A DNA stretch of 56,573 nucleotides from Rhodospirillaceae bacterium bin65 (GTDB lineage Bacteria; Pseudomonadota; Alphaproteobacteria; Bin65). The position numbers and the translations under genes were made by a program. The stretch spans positions 1 through 56,573 of the forward strand of contig MPMX01000027.1 of NCBI GenBank assembly GCA_002238725.1, written 5' to 3'. Of the stretch, positions 8,021-19,903 are shown piece by piece; within the stretch, counting starts at the first letter, position 1; every line of letters starts with the position of its first letter. The notes beneath the pieces were generated by a model. It did no database searches, was not told where the DNA came from, and worked only from the letters and a program-made list of their open reading frames with translations.

Positions 8021-9112
8021 ATGAAACGTCGTATTTTCCTGTCGGGCGCGGCTGCGGCCGGCGCTACCGTCGCCGCCAGCGCACTGCCGAAACCGGCTCT
8101 GGCACAGAAGAATGTCGAAGCCGTCATGGTGACGACCTGGCCGCGCGATTTTCCGGGCCTCGGCACCGGCGCGCAGCGTCTGGCCAAGCGCATCAACGAT
8201 GCCACCGACGGCAAGATCAAGATCACCTACTACGCCGCCGGCGAGAAGGTCGGCGCCTTCGCCTCGTTCGACGAAGTCGCGTCGGGCAAGGCCCAGATCT
8301 ATCACGCCGCCGACTATTACTGGAAAGGCAAGCACCCGGCCTGGGCCTATTATACGGCGGTGCCGTTCGGCCTGACCTATGCCGAAATCAACGCCTGGAT
8401 CCAGTGGGGCGGCGGACAGCAGCTCTGGGACAAGGTCGCCGGCGAATTCGGCCTCAAATGCGTGCGCGGCGGTAACACCGGCGTCCAGATGGGCGGCTGG
8501 TTCCGCAAGGAGATCAACTCGCCGGACGATCTCAAGGGCCTGAAGATGCGTATTCCGGGCCTGGGCGGCGACGTCATGGCCAAGCTGGGCGCATCGCCGG
8601 TCTCGCTGCCGGGCGGCCAGATTTACGAAAACCTGGTCTCCGGCGCCATCGACGCCACAGAGTGGGTCGGCCCGTGGAACGACAAGTTCATGAAGTTCTA
8701 CGAGGCGGCCAGCTACTACTACTATCCGGGCATGCACGAGCCGGGCTCGATGCTGGCCCTGGGTATGAACGCTTCGTGGTGGGGCAAGCTGAGCAAGAAC
8801 GATCAGACGATCATCGAAGGGCTCGCCGCCGCCGAGAACGACATCATGATGGCTGAATTCAACGCCAAGTCCGGTCAGGCGCTGAAGGAGCTGCTCACGG
8901 ACCACGGCGTCAAGCTGCGCCAGTTCAACGACGATGTCTACGACGCGTTCTACAAGGCCGCTCAGGAAGTCTTCGAGGCGACCCGCTCGCACAGCAAGCT
9001 GGCGAGAGAAGTCGACGACAGCTTCCGCAATGCGCGCGCCGAACTCGGCGCCTGGACGCAGATTTCCGACCAGGCCTATCTGGCCCAGCGGAACCGCGTG
9101 CTCGGCCTCTAG
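8021..9112 (+). CDS. dctP: TRAP transporter solute-binding protein, TakP-like DctP
   Basis: Periplasmic DctP-family receptor of 363 residues. MKRRIFLSG followed by an Ala-rich core ending PKPALA-Q is a twin-arginine-type signal peptide of about 28 residues. Family hallmarks are LKGLKMRIPGLGGDV with the ligand-binding arginine, PGGQIYENLVSGAIDATEWVGPW, and YYYYPGMHEPGSMLAL. The last two are characteristic of the subgroup including TakP, which binds 2-oxo acids; that substrate is inference. The start is ATG 8021, supported by GAGG 7 nt upstream. A strong palindromic terminator separates it from dctQ, a common device for making the receptor in excess of the membrane subunits. Confidence 0.9.
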   Translation: MKRRIFLSGAAAAGATVAASALPKPALAQKNVEAVMVTTWPRDFPGLGTGAQRLAKRINDATDGKIKITYYAAGEKVGAFASFDEVASGKAQIYHAADYYWKGKHPAWAYYTAVPFGLTYAEINAWIQWGGGQQLWDKVAGEFGLKCVRGGNTGVQMGGWFRKEINSPDDLKGLKMRIPGLGGDVMAKLGASPVSLPGGQIYENLVSGAIDATEWVGPWNDKFMKFYEAASYYYYPGMHEPGSMLALGMNASWWGKLSKNDQTIIEGLAAAENDIMMAEFNAKSGQALKELLTDHGVKLRQFNDDVYDAFYKAAQEVFEATRSHSKLAREVDDSFRNARAELGAWTQISDQAYLAQRNRVLGL

Positions 9113-9136
9113 CCGGATTGTCGTCCGGACAAGTTC

Positions 9137-9168
9137 GGGAGCAGCCGATGGCGCCATCGGCTGCTCCC
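9137..9168 (+). terminator. Intrinsic terminator between dctP and dctQ
   Basis: A perfect 32-bp palindrome beginning GGGAGCAGCCGATGG and ending in its complement gives a 14-bp stem with a GCGC loop, followed by TGTTCTTTC. This is the clearest intrinsic terminator in the window. Because it lies inside the TRAP operon it should attenuate rather than end transcription. Confidence 0.85.
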
Positions 9169-9242
9169 TGTTCTTTCGGTCCCGTTTCCTGACGCGTTGA
9201 GCGGGCGCCGGGCAAACGACCCAGCCTTTCGAGCGAACCAGC

Positions 9243-10307
9243 ATGAGTACTGCGACGGCGGCCGGTTCCGGCTCCCTGTCCGATCTCACGGCGGCGGCCG
9301 GCCGATTGCAGCCGGCGTTGCGCATCCTTGCGCTGTCCGTGTCCTATCTCGGCTTCGTCTATCTGGCGAACGCCTACATGGTCTTCTGGCTCGAATGGCC
9401 CGGCGTCGTCGCCCTGCTCGGCGACGCCGGCCTGTTCGGTTTTGCGCCTCCCAAAGAGCCGCTCGGCAGCGAGGTCGCCCTCGCCTTTCTTCAGATTGCG
9501 TTATACGTCGCGATGGTGATCGCCATCACCGTCTACGTCTTGCGGAGCCGGGAGCGGACGCTCCATGCCGACGCGCAGACGCTGAGCGCGATCGGGGCAT
9601 TCATCGCCCGGGCCGCCTTCTGGACCGTCCTTCTTGTCGGCCTTGCCGATGCTGTCGTTTCGTTCCTTCGGGTCGAAGGGCTGCTCGTAGACATTGTCGG
9701 CAAGAGCCTGGCTCAGGATCTGGGCAAGTCGGCCTTTCGCGCCCAGGTCATGCACCTGCCCCTGATGGGGGTCGCGATAGCAATCTCGCTGTTCACCCGG
9801 TCGGTCGGCTTTACCTGGCTGGCGCTGCTGGTCGTGGTCGCCGAACTGCAGATCGTGATCCTGCGCTTCCTCTTTTCCTACGAACAGGCCTTCATGGCCG
9901 ATCTGGTGCGGTACTGGTACGCCGCCCTGTTCCTGTTCGCGAGCGCCTACACGCTGCTGCACGAAGGCCATGTCCGGGTCGATGTGCTCTATTCCGGCTT
10001 CGGCCCGCGCCGGCGCGCCTGGGTCAACGCGATCGGCGCGGCCATCCTGGGCGCCCCGGTGTGCTGGATCGTGATGACGATGGGCCTGGCCAACAAGTTC
10101 AGCATCGTCAGCGGCCCGCTGCTCAGTTTCGAGGTCACCCAGGCCGGCTTCGGCCTCTATGTCAAATACATGCTGGCCGGGTATCTCCTGGTGTTCGCCG
10201 TGACCATGCTGCTGGAATTCATGGCATCGATGCTGTCCAATGCCGGCGTCCTGCTGGAGGAAGCGGACGCGCCGAAGAGCGTGGCCGAGAGCGATGTGCA
10301 CCATTAG
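9243..10307 (+). CDS. dctQ: TRAP transporter small permease, long DctQ form
   Basis: Small membrane subunit of the TRAP transporter, about 354 residues, roughly twice the usual DctQ. The C-terminal half is recognisable DctQ: a hydrophobic segment followed by LLHEGHVRVDVLYSGFGPRRRAWVNAIG, the usual position of the conserved H-RVD motif. The N-terminal half (about residues 20-190) adds several hydrophobic segments, including one with WLEWPGVVALLGDAGLFGF. Long DctQ forms of this kind occur with TakP-type receptors. ATG 9243 has only a weak ribosome-binding site, so expression may depend on read-through of the preceding terminator and on coupling. dctM begins 36 bp downstream. Confidence 0.85.
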   Translation: MSTATAAGSGSLSDLTAAAGRLQPALRILALSVSYLGFVYLANAYMVFWLEWPGVVALLGDAGLFGFAPPKEPLGSEVALAFLQIALYVAMVIAITVYVLRSRERTLHADAQTLSAIGAFIARAAFWTVLLVGLADAVVSFLRVEGLLVDIVGKSLAQDLGKSAFRAQVMHLPLMGVAIAISLFTRSVGFTWLALLVVVAELQIVILRFLFSYEQAFMADLVRYWYAALFLFASAYTLLHEGHVRVDVLYSGFGPRRRAWVNAIGAAILGAPVCWIVMTMGLANKFSIVSGPLLSFEVTQAGFGLYVKYMLAGYLLVFAVTMLLEFMASMLSNAGVLLEEADAPKSVAESDVHH

Positions 10308-10343
10308 GGGCGGCAACCGGGCGATGCGGCAGGGCGACGGCTG

Positions 10344-13003
10344 ATGGAATTCTTCTTCCTGCTGCTTCTGGTGCTGCTGATGGCCGGCGCCCTGGCGTCC
10401 GGCTATCCGGTCGCCTTTGCGCTGCCCGGTTCGGCCGTCCTCACCATCCTGCTCGCGACGATCGCCGGCCTGATCTTCACCGGCGACGAGGGAAGCTTCT
10501 TCCACACCGGCGGGCCCGTCGAATGGCTGAATTCGGGCGTCTCCAACTTCAGGGGCGTCTACTGGGATCCCGATCGCGACACGCTGATCGCGATTCCGCT
10601 GTTCGTGTTCATGGGCATCATGCTCGAGCGGTCGAAGATCGCCGAGGACCTGCTGGTGACCATGGCCCAGCTGTTCGGCCGCATCCCGGGCGGCCTGGGC
10701 ATCTCGGTCGTGTTCGTCGGTGCGTTGCTGGCGGCGACCACTGGGATCGTCGGCGCGACGGTCGTCGCCATGGGGCTGATTTCCCTGCCGGTCATGCTGC
10801 GCGCCAAATACAGCCCGGCGCTCGCCACCGGTACGATCGCCGCGTCGGGAACCTTGGGCCAGATCATTCCGCCGTCGATCGTGCTGATCATCCTGGCGGA
10901 CCAGCTGTCGAACGCCACCGACCAGGCGCTGACCCTGCGCAAGGCGGAATACAAGGCGGGCACCGGTTCGAGCGCCATGCCCAGCGACTACGGCCTGAAC
11001 TCGGCCAGCGCCGGCGACATGTTCCTCGGCGCCTTCCTGCCGGGCATGGTTCTGGTCGGCCTGTATATCCTGTTTATCCTGGTGACGGCGCTGATGCGGC
11101 CCAAGCTGGCGCCGCCGGTTCCCCGGGAAGGAAAGTTCGATGCAGCTTTCGCCAGGCGGGTGCTGATCGTTCTGGTGCCGCCGCTGACCCTGATCTTCGC
11201 GGTGCTCGGCTCGATCCTGTCCGGTATCGCAACCGTGAACCAGGCCGGCGCCATCGGCGCGACCGGCGCCATGATCATGGCCGGCTACCGGCTCTACCAG
11301 GGCCGCAGGGGCGCCTTTTACCCGGCAGTGCTCGCCGTCCTGTCGATCGTCGCGATCCTGGTCCTGCTCTCGTTTTACACGATCAACGTCAAGAATGTCG
11401 CCACCGCCGACGACGTGACGGCGCTGATCCTCGCGTCGATCGCCGTCTTCTTTCTGCTGGCTTCACTCGTCTGGAGCGGCTGGCGGGTCTACAAGACCGA
11501 CGACACGCTGCGCTACGTTATGGTCGAGACGGCGAAAACCACCTCGCTGGTCTTCATCATCCTGATCGGCGCGGCGATGCTGACCGCCGCCTTCCGCGCT
11601 TTCGGCGGGGAAGATCTCGTGCGCGAATTCCTGTTCGGCCTGCCCGGCGGCTTCCTCGCCAAGTTCGCCCTGGTCATGGCGGTGATCTTCATCCTCGGCT
11701 TTTTCCTCGATTTCATCGAGATCGCGGTGGTCGTGGTGCCGATCATCGCACCGATCCTGCTCGCCGACCCGTCGGCCAACGTCACCGCCGTATGGCTCGG
11801 CGTGATGATCGGCGTCAATATCCAGACATCCTTCCTGACCCCGCCGTTCGGCTTCGCCCTGTTCTACCTGCGCGGCGTGGCGCCGGCATCGGTCAAGACC
11901 ATATCGATGTACAAGGGCGTGGTGCCCTTCATTATCCTGCAGCTGGTCGCCCTCGGCATCGTCGGCCTCTACCCGTCGCTGGTGAACTATCTGCCGAACC
12001 GCATCTCGCTCAGCGGCGAGAATGCGCCGCCGCCGCGCAATCCGCGCCTCCAGGCCTGCATCGAAGAGCGCAACTTCGTGTTGATGATGGAGAAGCGCGC
12101 GGTCCTCCTGGCGGCGGTCGACAAGATATCGAAGACCGATATTTCCTATCTGCCGGCCGAACGGCAGGGAACGCTCAAGCGGGCCTACAAGAATGCCCGG
12201 GATACCTTCGCGCGGATCGGCGACGTCGGCACGGCGGAGAAGGCCGTGGCCGAATACGTGCCGGCCTACCGGCCGATGCACCGCGAGGTGCGCTCGGTCA
12301 ACCGCCAGGTCCTGATCATCGACGGGAAGCTGGCCCAGGAAGCCGAAGACCTGCGCCGGCTGCGGGACGCCGACCGGCCGGACCGGGCGGCAATCGCCGA
12401 TCTCGAGAAGGACATGGCCGAGTTGCAGGCCGAGAAGAAAGCGCTCCTGGCGACGGTGCCCGCCGACTGGCAGGCCAGACGCAAGAAATATCTCGACCTC
12501 GCCAAGAAGGAGCGGCTGGCCCGCCTGCGCTATCGCCGGACGGCCGACAACGCCTATGCGCCGATCAAGGAAACCCGGTCGCTGATTGTCGGCGCCGGTG
12601 CCCTGAGCGCCCTCAAACCGAAACTCACGGCGCTCAAACCGCTGATCGAATCGGGCGATCCGAAAGCGGCAACAACCGCGCTCAGGGCCCTGGAGCGCGA
12701 GATGCGTTCGGTGCAAGGCACCAGCGCGATCCGCTCGCGCCTGACCAATGCACGGCGCAGTCTGCGCCCGACCCGGCTGCGGCGGGACCGGGCACTGAAG
12801 GCCCATGGCGATGCGCTGAAACGGTTCGACGGCGAGATCGCCTGGCGGACCGCGGCGCAGGCGAGGCTCACCGGCCCGCTGGCCGAATACGACGCGGCGA
12901 TCGCCCAGACCATCGGCCTGCGCCTGCAGACGCGCCTGAACAGCGACCAGGCCGGCGACGTCGCGGCCTGCCTGGCCAACCATCGGGACATTTCGCTGAA
13001 CTT

Positions 13004-13007
<4 letters not shown>
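10344..13007 (+). CDS. dctM: TRAP transporter large permease DctM with C-terminal extension
   Basis: The large membrane subunit that forms the TRAP transport path. Residues 1 to about 545 are DctM: hydrophobic throughout, with [51 protein letters not shown] and the late [12 protein letters not shown] and [20 protein letters not shown] motifs. From about residue 560 to the end (887) the sequence changes to a charged, soluble, Ala/Arg/Glu/Lys-rich segment with heptad-like stretches ([20 protein letters not shown]), predicted to be coiled coil. I see no stop, frameshift or compositional break between the parts, so it is one protein. The function of the extension is unknown. Its stop codon shares a CTAG with parC on the other strand. 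Confidence 0.88.
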
Positions 13008-15283
<2,276 letters not shown>

Positions 15284-15306
15284 AGTATGCTCCCGAGAGG
15301 GCAGAT

Positions 15307-15334
15307 ATAGTAGCTGACGCGGTTACGAGGTCAA
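15307..15334 (-). promoter_or_regulatory. Putative parC promoter
   Basis: On the minus strand TTGACC (15334-15329) is followed after 16 nt by TACTAT (15312-15307), with TATATC overlapping as an alternative -10. Transcription would begin about 15300, giving a leader under 20 nt before the ATG at 15283. Confidence 0.55.
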
Positions 15335-15634
15335 GAAATAGTGGCGTCGCGGCCTTTGCGTCGGGTCTTTCGATCAGTCGGTATCGCGCGATGCCGGGGC
15401 CGGAGCCGCCGGCTTCGTCAGCGCGCGGGTGCCTCCGGAGCGCGGCGAGCCCTCGCACCTTCCCTTTCCCGATATACGTTCCAGCCGGCGAATCGGGAAC
15501 GCATTGTTGCCGGCCATTCCGGAAAGGCGGCGGTTCGCTTGCGCGGGCGCGGCGCGCGCGCCATATTTCTCCAAACCAGCGGGGGATCGGCAATCGGGCG
15601 TCACCGACGTCCCGTCCCTCGACCGGGACCGCAG
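15335..15634. other. Divergent intergenic region, parC / DUF3859 cluster
   Basis: About 300 bases between the parC promoter and the first DUF3859-like gene. It must contain the promoter of the DUF3859-like cluster, but I see no clear -35/-10 pair. Short open frames here are arginine-rich shadows. No RNA gene or repeat recognised. Confidence 0.4.
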
Positions 15635-16150
15635 ATGAAGAAGCACCTCGCCATCCTTTTGCTTGCCGCCGGCATTCCGGCCAGCACGGCGGCGGCGGGT
15701 TCGGCATCCATCTCGGCGCAGCCCTCGATCTCGATCGCCGGATTCGGCCGGTACCTGACGCAAAAGACCGGCGAATCGTTCCCCACACCGCAGACTGCCG
15801 CTGGCCGGACCGTTGTTATATCCCGGCCTCGTCTTATAAATCGCACGAACGTCATTTTCGGCCAGCTGGGCCGCGAATTCGGAGTCGAAATCGACCTCCA
15901 CGGATTCGGAGAGGGGCCGGTGAGGCTTACGATCCGCACCGTTCACCCGCCCCTCACCAATCCCGAGACCGGCAGGACGACCCAGGTCAGCGAGTACGGC
16001 CAGGATGTCGAAAAGCGCCGGAATGTCTATTTCGGCTTTACCTTCAGCCGCCGGTGGGAGCTGGCGGAAGGCGTATGGGTGAAACAGTTCCTCTACCGGG
16101 GACGATTGCTGGCGCAGCAGCGCTTCCGGATCGTCATCCCGATAAATTGA
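15635..16150 (+). CDS. Secreted DUF3859-like protein 1
   Basis: A 171-residue exported protein. MKKHLAILLLAAGIPASTAAAGSA is a Sec signal peptide. The mature part follows the DUF3859 pattern: SISIAGFGRY, INRTNVIFGQLGREFGVEIDL, TIRTVHPPLTNPETGRTTQ, and WELAEGVWVKQFLYRGRLLAQQRFRIVIP, which resembles an all-beta, immunoglobulin-like fold. The family has no known function as far as I am aware. It is first of three tandem paralogues; gene 2 begins 13 bp after its stop. Compared with the other two it has drifted most in the SIS.AGFGRYL region. ATG 15635 is chosen because it opens the signal peptide. Confidence 0.8.
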   Translation: MKKHLAILLLAAGIPASTAAAGSASISAQPSISIAGFGRYLTQKTGESFPTPQTAAGRTVVISRPRLINRTNVIFGQLGREFGVEIDLHGFGEGPVRLTIRTVHPPLTNPETGRTTQVSEYGQDVEKRRNVYFGFTFSRRWELAEGVWVKQFLYRGRLLAQQRFRIVIPIN

Positions 16151-16163
16151 CCGGCGCCGCCCG

Positions 16164-16658
16164 ATGCGCGTTTTCGCCGCCCTGCTGATCGTCCTGCCGA
16201 TCGCCGCCCATTCCGTCTCGGCGCAGAGCGGTCCCTCGATCTCCGTCGTCGATTATGGAATCTACACACTCAGCGTCGATCACCGGGCCTCGGCGCAGCG
16301 GGCCCTCAGCGGCGAGCGCAACGTCGTCTCGAACATCCGCATCTTCCGGCGCACCCGGACCGTGTTCGGCCAGCTCGGTCGCAGTATCGGCTACCGTTTC
16401 AGGATTGCCGATCCCACATTGCTCGGCCGCCAACTGACGCTGCGCACCACCTTCCCGCCGCTGCACGATCCGCAGACCGGGCGCCGGGGCACGTCTCAGT
16501 CGCGCCCGTTCATGCCGCTGTCGAACGGCGTGTATTACGACGGCTACCGCTTCGATTTCATGTGGGAACTGGCCGAAGGGCTGTGGCGCTTCCAGCTGCT
16601 GGACGGCGAGAAACTGCTGCACGAGGAAGTGCTGCGTGTCGTTGTTCCGCTCAACTAG
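16164..16658 (+). CDS. Secreted DUF3859-like protein 2
   Basis: A 164-residue paralogue of its neighbours. MRVFAALLIVLPIAAHSVSAQ is a signal peptide ending about residue 21. The mature protein begins SGPSISVVDYGIYTL, continues with RRTRTVFGQLGRSIGYRFRI and TLRTTFPPLHDPQTGRRGTS, and ends FMWELAEGLWRFQLLDGEKLLHEEVLRVVVPLN. The motif order and spacing match protein 1. The start codon of the third gene lies inside its last codons (23-bp overlap), so the three are one transcript with coupled translation. Function unknown; an envelope or periplasmic role follows from the signal peptide only. Confidence 0.82.
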   Translation: MRVFAALLIVLPIAAHSVSAQSGPSISVVDYGIYTLSVDHRASAQRALSGERNVVSNIRIFRRTRTVFGQLGRSIGYRFRIADPTLLGRQLTLRTTFPPLHDPQTGRRGTSQSRPFMPLSNGVYYDGYRFDFMWELAEGLWRFQLLDGEKLLHEEVLRVVVPLN

Positions 16659-17169
16659 GCGGGCTATTGCGGCGCTGGCGCTGCTGGCGTTTTCCGGCGC
16701 GGCGGCGGCGCAGGCGCAGGACCGCGCTGCCGGCGCGGTCCGCGAAAACGGCGCGGCGGTCCTCGACTACGGCATCTACGCGCATAGCGATCTCGGCCTT
16801 GTCGAGGCGCCCGGAGACATATCGGGCTGGCGCTTCACGGCGGCCAACGTCCGGCTGTTGCGCCGGACGCAGACGATACTGGCGCAACCGGGCCTGACCT
16901 TCGGCATGCGCTTCCGGGTGACCGACGCCCGCCTGATCGGCAAGACCCTCTCCCTGGTCATACGGTTCCCGAGGATGACCAACCCTGCGACGGGAAAGTC
17001 CGGCGTCGTGCTGTCAGACCGGATACTCGCGACGGGCGGCCTGCGGCGGCAACTCTTCCGCTTCGACCATATGTGGGAAATGGCGGAAGGCCCCTAGATC
17101 ATGACGCTGCGCGACGGACCGAGGATCGTCGCCGAGGTTCCGTTCAGGGTCGTGGTCGCCCTGAACTGA
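16636..17169 (+). pseudogene. DUF3859-like gene 3, interrupted by an in-frame amber codon
   Basis: Third paralogue, GTG start at 16636 with a signal peptide (RRAIAALALLAFSGAAAAQAQ). The body aligns with genes 1 and 2: AVLDYGIYAHSDL, LRRTQTILAQPGLTFGMRFRV, SLVIRFPRMTNPATGKSG, FDHMWEMAEGP, then TAG at 17095-17097. Beyond the stop the same frame continues as IMTLRDGPRIVAEVPFRVVVALN to TGA at 17167-17169, matching the C-termini of the paralogues. The stop falls exactly where they have Trp (WELAEGVW, WELAEGLW), so one G-to-A change in TGG explains it. As read, translation gives 153 residues lacking the last beta strand. A sequencing error is the alternative. Confidence 0.8.
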
Positions 17170-17180
17170 CCCGGAACCAG

Positions 17181-17213
17181 CCGGGAATTGGCCGGGAATT
17201 GGCCGGAAACCGG
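17181..17213. repeat. Short 11-bp tandem repeat
   Basis: CCGGGAATTGG occurs twice head to tail (17181-17191, 17192-17202), followed by the related CCGGAAACCGG, between the DUF3859-like cluster and the convergent phosphoribosyltransferase-like gene. No function assigned. Confidence 0.7.
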
Positions 17214-17240
17214 CTTGAAACCGACCGGCGAGCGGCTGCC

Positions 17241-18368
17241 CTATTTCCGGAGCAGGAATTCCCGGCCGATCTTGACCTGGGGCCGGCCGGCGTAATCGAC
17301 GATATCGGCGGTGGCGTAGGTCTCGTGCCAGTCGTCGGGCAGGAAGCTGCCGGTGCCGATCGCGTCGACAGGCGCGTTTGCGATCGCCATAACCCGGCAT
17401 TTGGCCGGGCCGAAACCGGAGGAAGCGACGATCCGCACGGCGCCGAAGCCGGCTTTGTCGAGCTTTTCCCGCATCATCCAGATCGCCGCCGCCGAGACGC
17501 CGGGGCCGATCAGGTGGCGCAGTTCGGCCTCGCTGCGGTAGCCGCGGATCGATTCCGGCGCCTTGCGGTCGAGCACCGAATAGGCGATCGACGGGTCCAG
17601 CCCCTCCATGTACCGGCTGCCCGGCGTGTCGAGCCGGACGGACAGGCGGCCGGCCGCGGCCAGTTCTGAAAAGGCGCGGCAAACTTCCAGCGAATCCGTC
17701 ACTTCGCGGCCGAAATAGTCGACGAGGATGGTCAGGTCGTCGTCCGGGTAGGCCTCGTGGAACATTTCGGCGGCCCGCAGGGTCGAGCCGGCATAGCCGA
17801 TGATGGCGTGGGGCATGGTGCCGAGGCCGCCGTCCTGGCTGAAGTAATGCGCCGTCGCCGACGTGGCGTTGCCGACGAAGCCGATGGCGCCGACCTTGCG
17901 GCGCGCCCGGCCCGAACCGACGCTGGCGGCGTAGGCCATCATCTCGGCCATGTCCGTCCCGGCACAGTGACGTGCATCGAAGCCGAGAAAGGCGACCTTC
18001 GGCAGCTCGGTGCACATCACGTCGGCATTGTAAGCCGCAACGCAAGCCGCACCGAGCTTTTGCAGGAACAGCGTTTCGAGATCGACCAGATGCTCGAACG
18101 GACCCGTGAGATAGACGATCGGCTCGCCGGCGCCGACCCATTTGCCCTCCGGGTATCGCAGATCGATCTCGATGGCGACGCCGCGCGCCGCCGCCATCGC
18201 CTCCAGCCAGTCGATCATCAGCCGCGGCGCCGAAACGACCGGCCGGCGCATGAAGATCGCATAGGTGACAGCGACGTCGCCGAATTTGCGCACGATGCCC
18301 TTGGACCGGTTGAAATAGGCGTCGGTCCAGGCCGCGACATCGGCTTCCGCAGGTCGGGTCTCGTTCAC
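17241..18368 (-). CDS. Nicotinate phosphoribosyltransferase-like protein
   Basis: A 375-residue protein of the nicotinate/quinolinate phosphoribosyltransferase superfamily, probably making nicotinate mononucleotide from nicotinate and PRPP in NAD salvage. Visible features are TDAYFNRSKGIVRKFGDVAVTYAIFMR at the N-terminus, FEHLVDLETLFLQKLG, the barrel strands KVAFLGFDARHCAGTDMAEMMAYAASV and GTMPHAIIGYAGST, LTILVDYFGREVTDSL, and IVASSGFGPAKCRVM. It is shorter than enterobacterial PncB and closer to the archaeal/actinobacterial type, so substrate assignment is less certain. Start is GTG 18368. It follows the DAHP synthase gene by 40 bp on the same strand and may share its transcript. Confidence 0.72.
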   Translation of the reverse strand: MNETRPAEADVAAWTDAYFNRSKGIVRKFGDVAVTYAIFMRRPVVSAPRLMIDWLEAMAAARGVAIEIDLRYPEGKWVGAGEPIVYLTGPFEHLVDLETLFLQKLGAACVAAYNADVMCTELPKVAFLGFDARHCAGTDMAEMMAYAASVGSGRARRKVGAIGFVGNATSATAHYFSQDGGLGTMPHAIIGYAGSTLRAAEMFHEAYPDDDLTILVDYFGREVTDSLEVCRAFSELAAAGRLSVRLDTPGSRYMEGLDPSIAYSVLDRKAPESIRGYRSEAELRHLIGPGVSAAAIWMMREKLDKAGFGAVRIVASSGFGPAKCRVMAIANAPVDAIGTGSFLPDDWHETYATADIVDYAGRPQVKIGREFLLRK

Positions 18369-18408
18369 TGGCGGCCCCTTAGAAACTCGCTCTCGGCCGG
18401 TTCGGGGC

Positions 18409-19791
18409 CTATTCCGCCGCCACCTGCAGGCCGGACCTCTGGCGGTCCGCTTTCAGCATTTCCGCGATCAGGAAAGCCAGCTCCAGCGCCTGGTTGGCGT
18501 TCAGGCGCGGATCGCAGTGGGTGTGGTAGCGGTCGCCCAGCCGGTCTTCGGTAATTTCATGTGCGCCGCCGGTGCATTCCGTGACGTGCTGGCCGGTCAT
18601 CTCGAAATGGACGCCGCCGGCGTAGGTGCCTTCGGCCCGGTGCACCTCGAAGAAGCCGCGCACCTCTTCCAGGATCCGGTCGAACTGCCGGGTCTTGAAG
18701 CCGGTGGCGGCCTTGATGGTGTTGCCGTGCATGGGATCGCAGGACCAGACCACCTTGCGCCCCTCGCGTTCGACCGCGCGGATCAGCGGCGGCAGGCCCG
18801 TGCGAACATTGCCGGCGCCCATGCGCGCAATCAGGGTGAGCCGGCCGGGCGTGTTTTCCGGGTTCAGGATTTCGATCAGGCGGATCAATTCGTCCGGATC
18901 GAGGCTGGGGCCGCATTTCAGACCGATCGGGTTGCCGACGCCGCGCAGGAACTCGACATGGGCGCCGTCCGGCTGGCGCGTCCGGTCGCCGATCCAAAGC
19001 ATGTGCGCCGAACAGCCGTACCAGCCGCCGGTCAGGCTGTCCTGCCGTGTCAACGCCTGCTCGTAGGGCAGGAGCAGCCCTTCGTGCGAGGTAAACACGC
19101 TGGCTTCGCGGACATGGGGCGAAGACGAGGCATCGACGCCGCAGGCCGCCATGAAGTCGAGCGCCTCGGTAATCCGCTCGGCCAATTCGAGATAGCGCCG
19201 GCCGAAGACATCATCCCTGACGAAATCCTGGGTCCAGCGGTTGACCTGGTGGAGGTCGGCGAAGCCGCCGAGCGCGAAGGCGCGGACCAGGTTCATGGTC
19301 GCGGCGGACTGGTTGTAGGCCTGGATCATGCGCGCCGGATCGGGCACGCGGGCCTCGGCCTCGAACTCGATGCCGTTCACGATGTCGCCGCGATAGGACG
19401 GCAGCTCCCGGTCCCCCTGCCGCTCGACATCCGACGAGCGCGGCTTGGCGAACTGGCCGGCCAGGCGCCCGACCTTCACCACCGGCAGCGACGCGCCGTA
19501 GATCAGCACGACCGTCATCTGCAGCAACACCTTGAAGGTGTCGCGGATATTGTTCGGCGTGAACTCGGCGAAGCTCTCGGCGCAATCGCCGCCCTGGAGC
19601 AGGAAGGCTTTGCCCTCCGCCGCCATGCCGAGCTGGCGCGTCAGCTCCCGCGCTTCGCCGGCGAAGACCAGCGGCGGATAGCCGGAGAGCGTCTGCTCGA
19701 CCGTCCGGAGTTGCGCTTCGTCGTTATAGGCCGGCAATTGCAGCGCGGGCTTGCCGCGCCACGAGTCCGGCGACCATTTTTCGGCCAACAT
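18409..19791 (-). CDS. aroG: Class II 3-deoxy-7-phosphoheptulonate synthase
   Basis: First enzyme of the shikimate pathway: condenses phosphoenolpyruvate and erythrose 4-phosphate to DAHP. The class II (plant/AroA-II) type is recognised by [17 protein letters not shown] at the N-terminus, [61 protein letters not shown], and the C-terminal [37 protein letters not shown] with metal-binding residues. At 460 residues it has the standard length without added domains. ATG 19791 is well placed. It lies downstream of an SDR gene with a 112-bp gap that may contain its promoter. The gene symbol is a general one; I cannot tell which isozyme name the organism uses. Confidence 0.93.
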   Translation of the reverse strand: MLAEKWSPDSWRGKPALQLPAYNDEAQLRTVEQTLSGYPPLVFAGEARELTRQLGMAAEGKAFLLQGGDCAESFAEFTPNNIRDTFKVLLQMTVVLIYGASLPVVKVGRLAGQFAKPRSSDVERQGDRELPSYRGDIVNGIEFEAEARVPDPARMIQAYNQSAATMNLVRAFALGGFADLHQVNRWTQDFVRDDVFGRRYLELAERITEALDFMAACGVDASSSPHVREASVFTSHEGLLLPYEQALTRQDSLTGGWYGCSAHMLWIGDRTRQPDGAHVEFLRGVGNPIGLKCGPSLDPDELIRLIEILNPENTPGRLTLIARMGAGNVRTGLPPLIRAVEREGRKVVWSCDPMHGNTIKAATGFKTRQFDRILEEVRGFFEVHRAEGTYAGGVHFEMTGQHVTECTGGAHEITEDRLGDRYHTHCDPRLNANQALELAFLIAEMLKADRQRSGLQVAAE

Positions 19792-19877
19792 TGCGCACCT
19801 GTGCCTTCAAGGGACCGTTTCAGCCTGGGTCGCAAAGCTAGTGCGCGCCGGCTGCGATGCCAACTGCGCCCATTGTT

Positions 19878-19894
19878 CCGGGCTATCGGCCCGG
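19878..19894 (-). terminator. Possible hairpin after the SDR gene
   Basis: CCGGGC, a TATCG loop and GCCCGG form a 6-bp stem just downstream of the SDR stop codon on the minus strand; an adjacent CCCGGAATTCCGGG palindrome adds a second hairpin. No U-run, so only a weak call. Confidence 0.35.
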
Positions 19895-19903
19895 AATTCC
19901 GGG

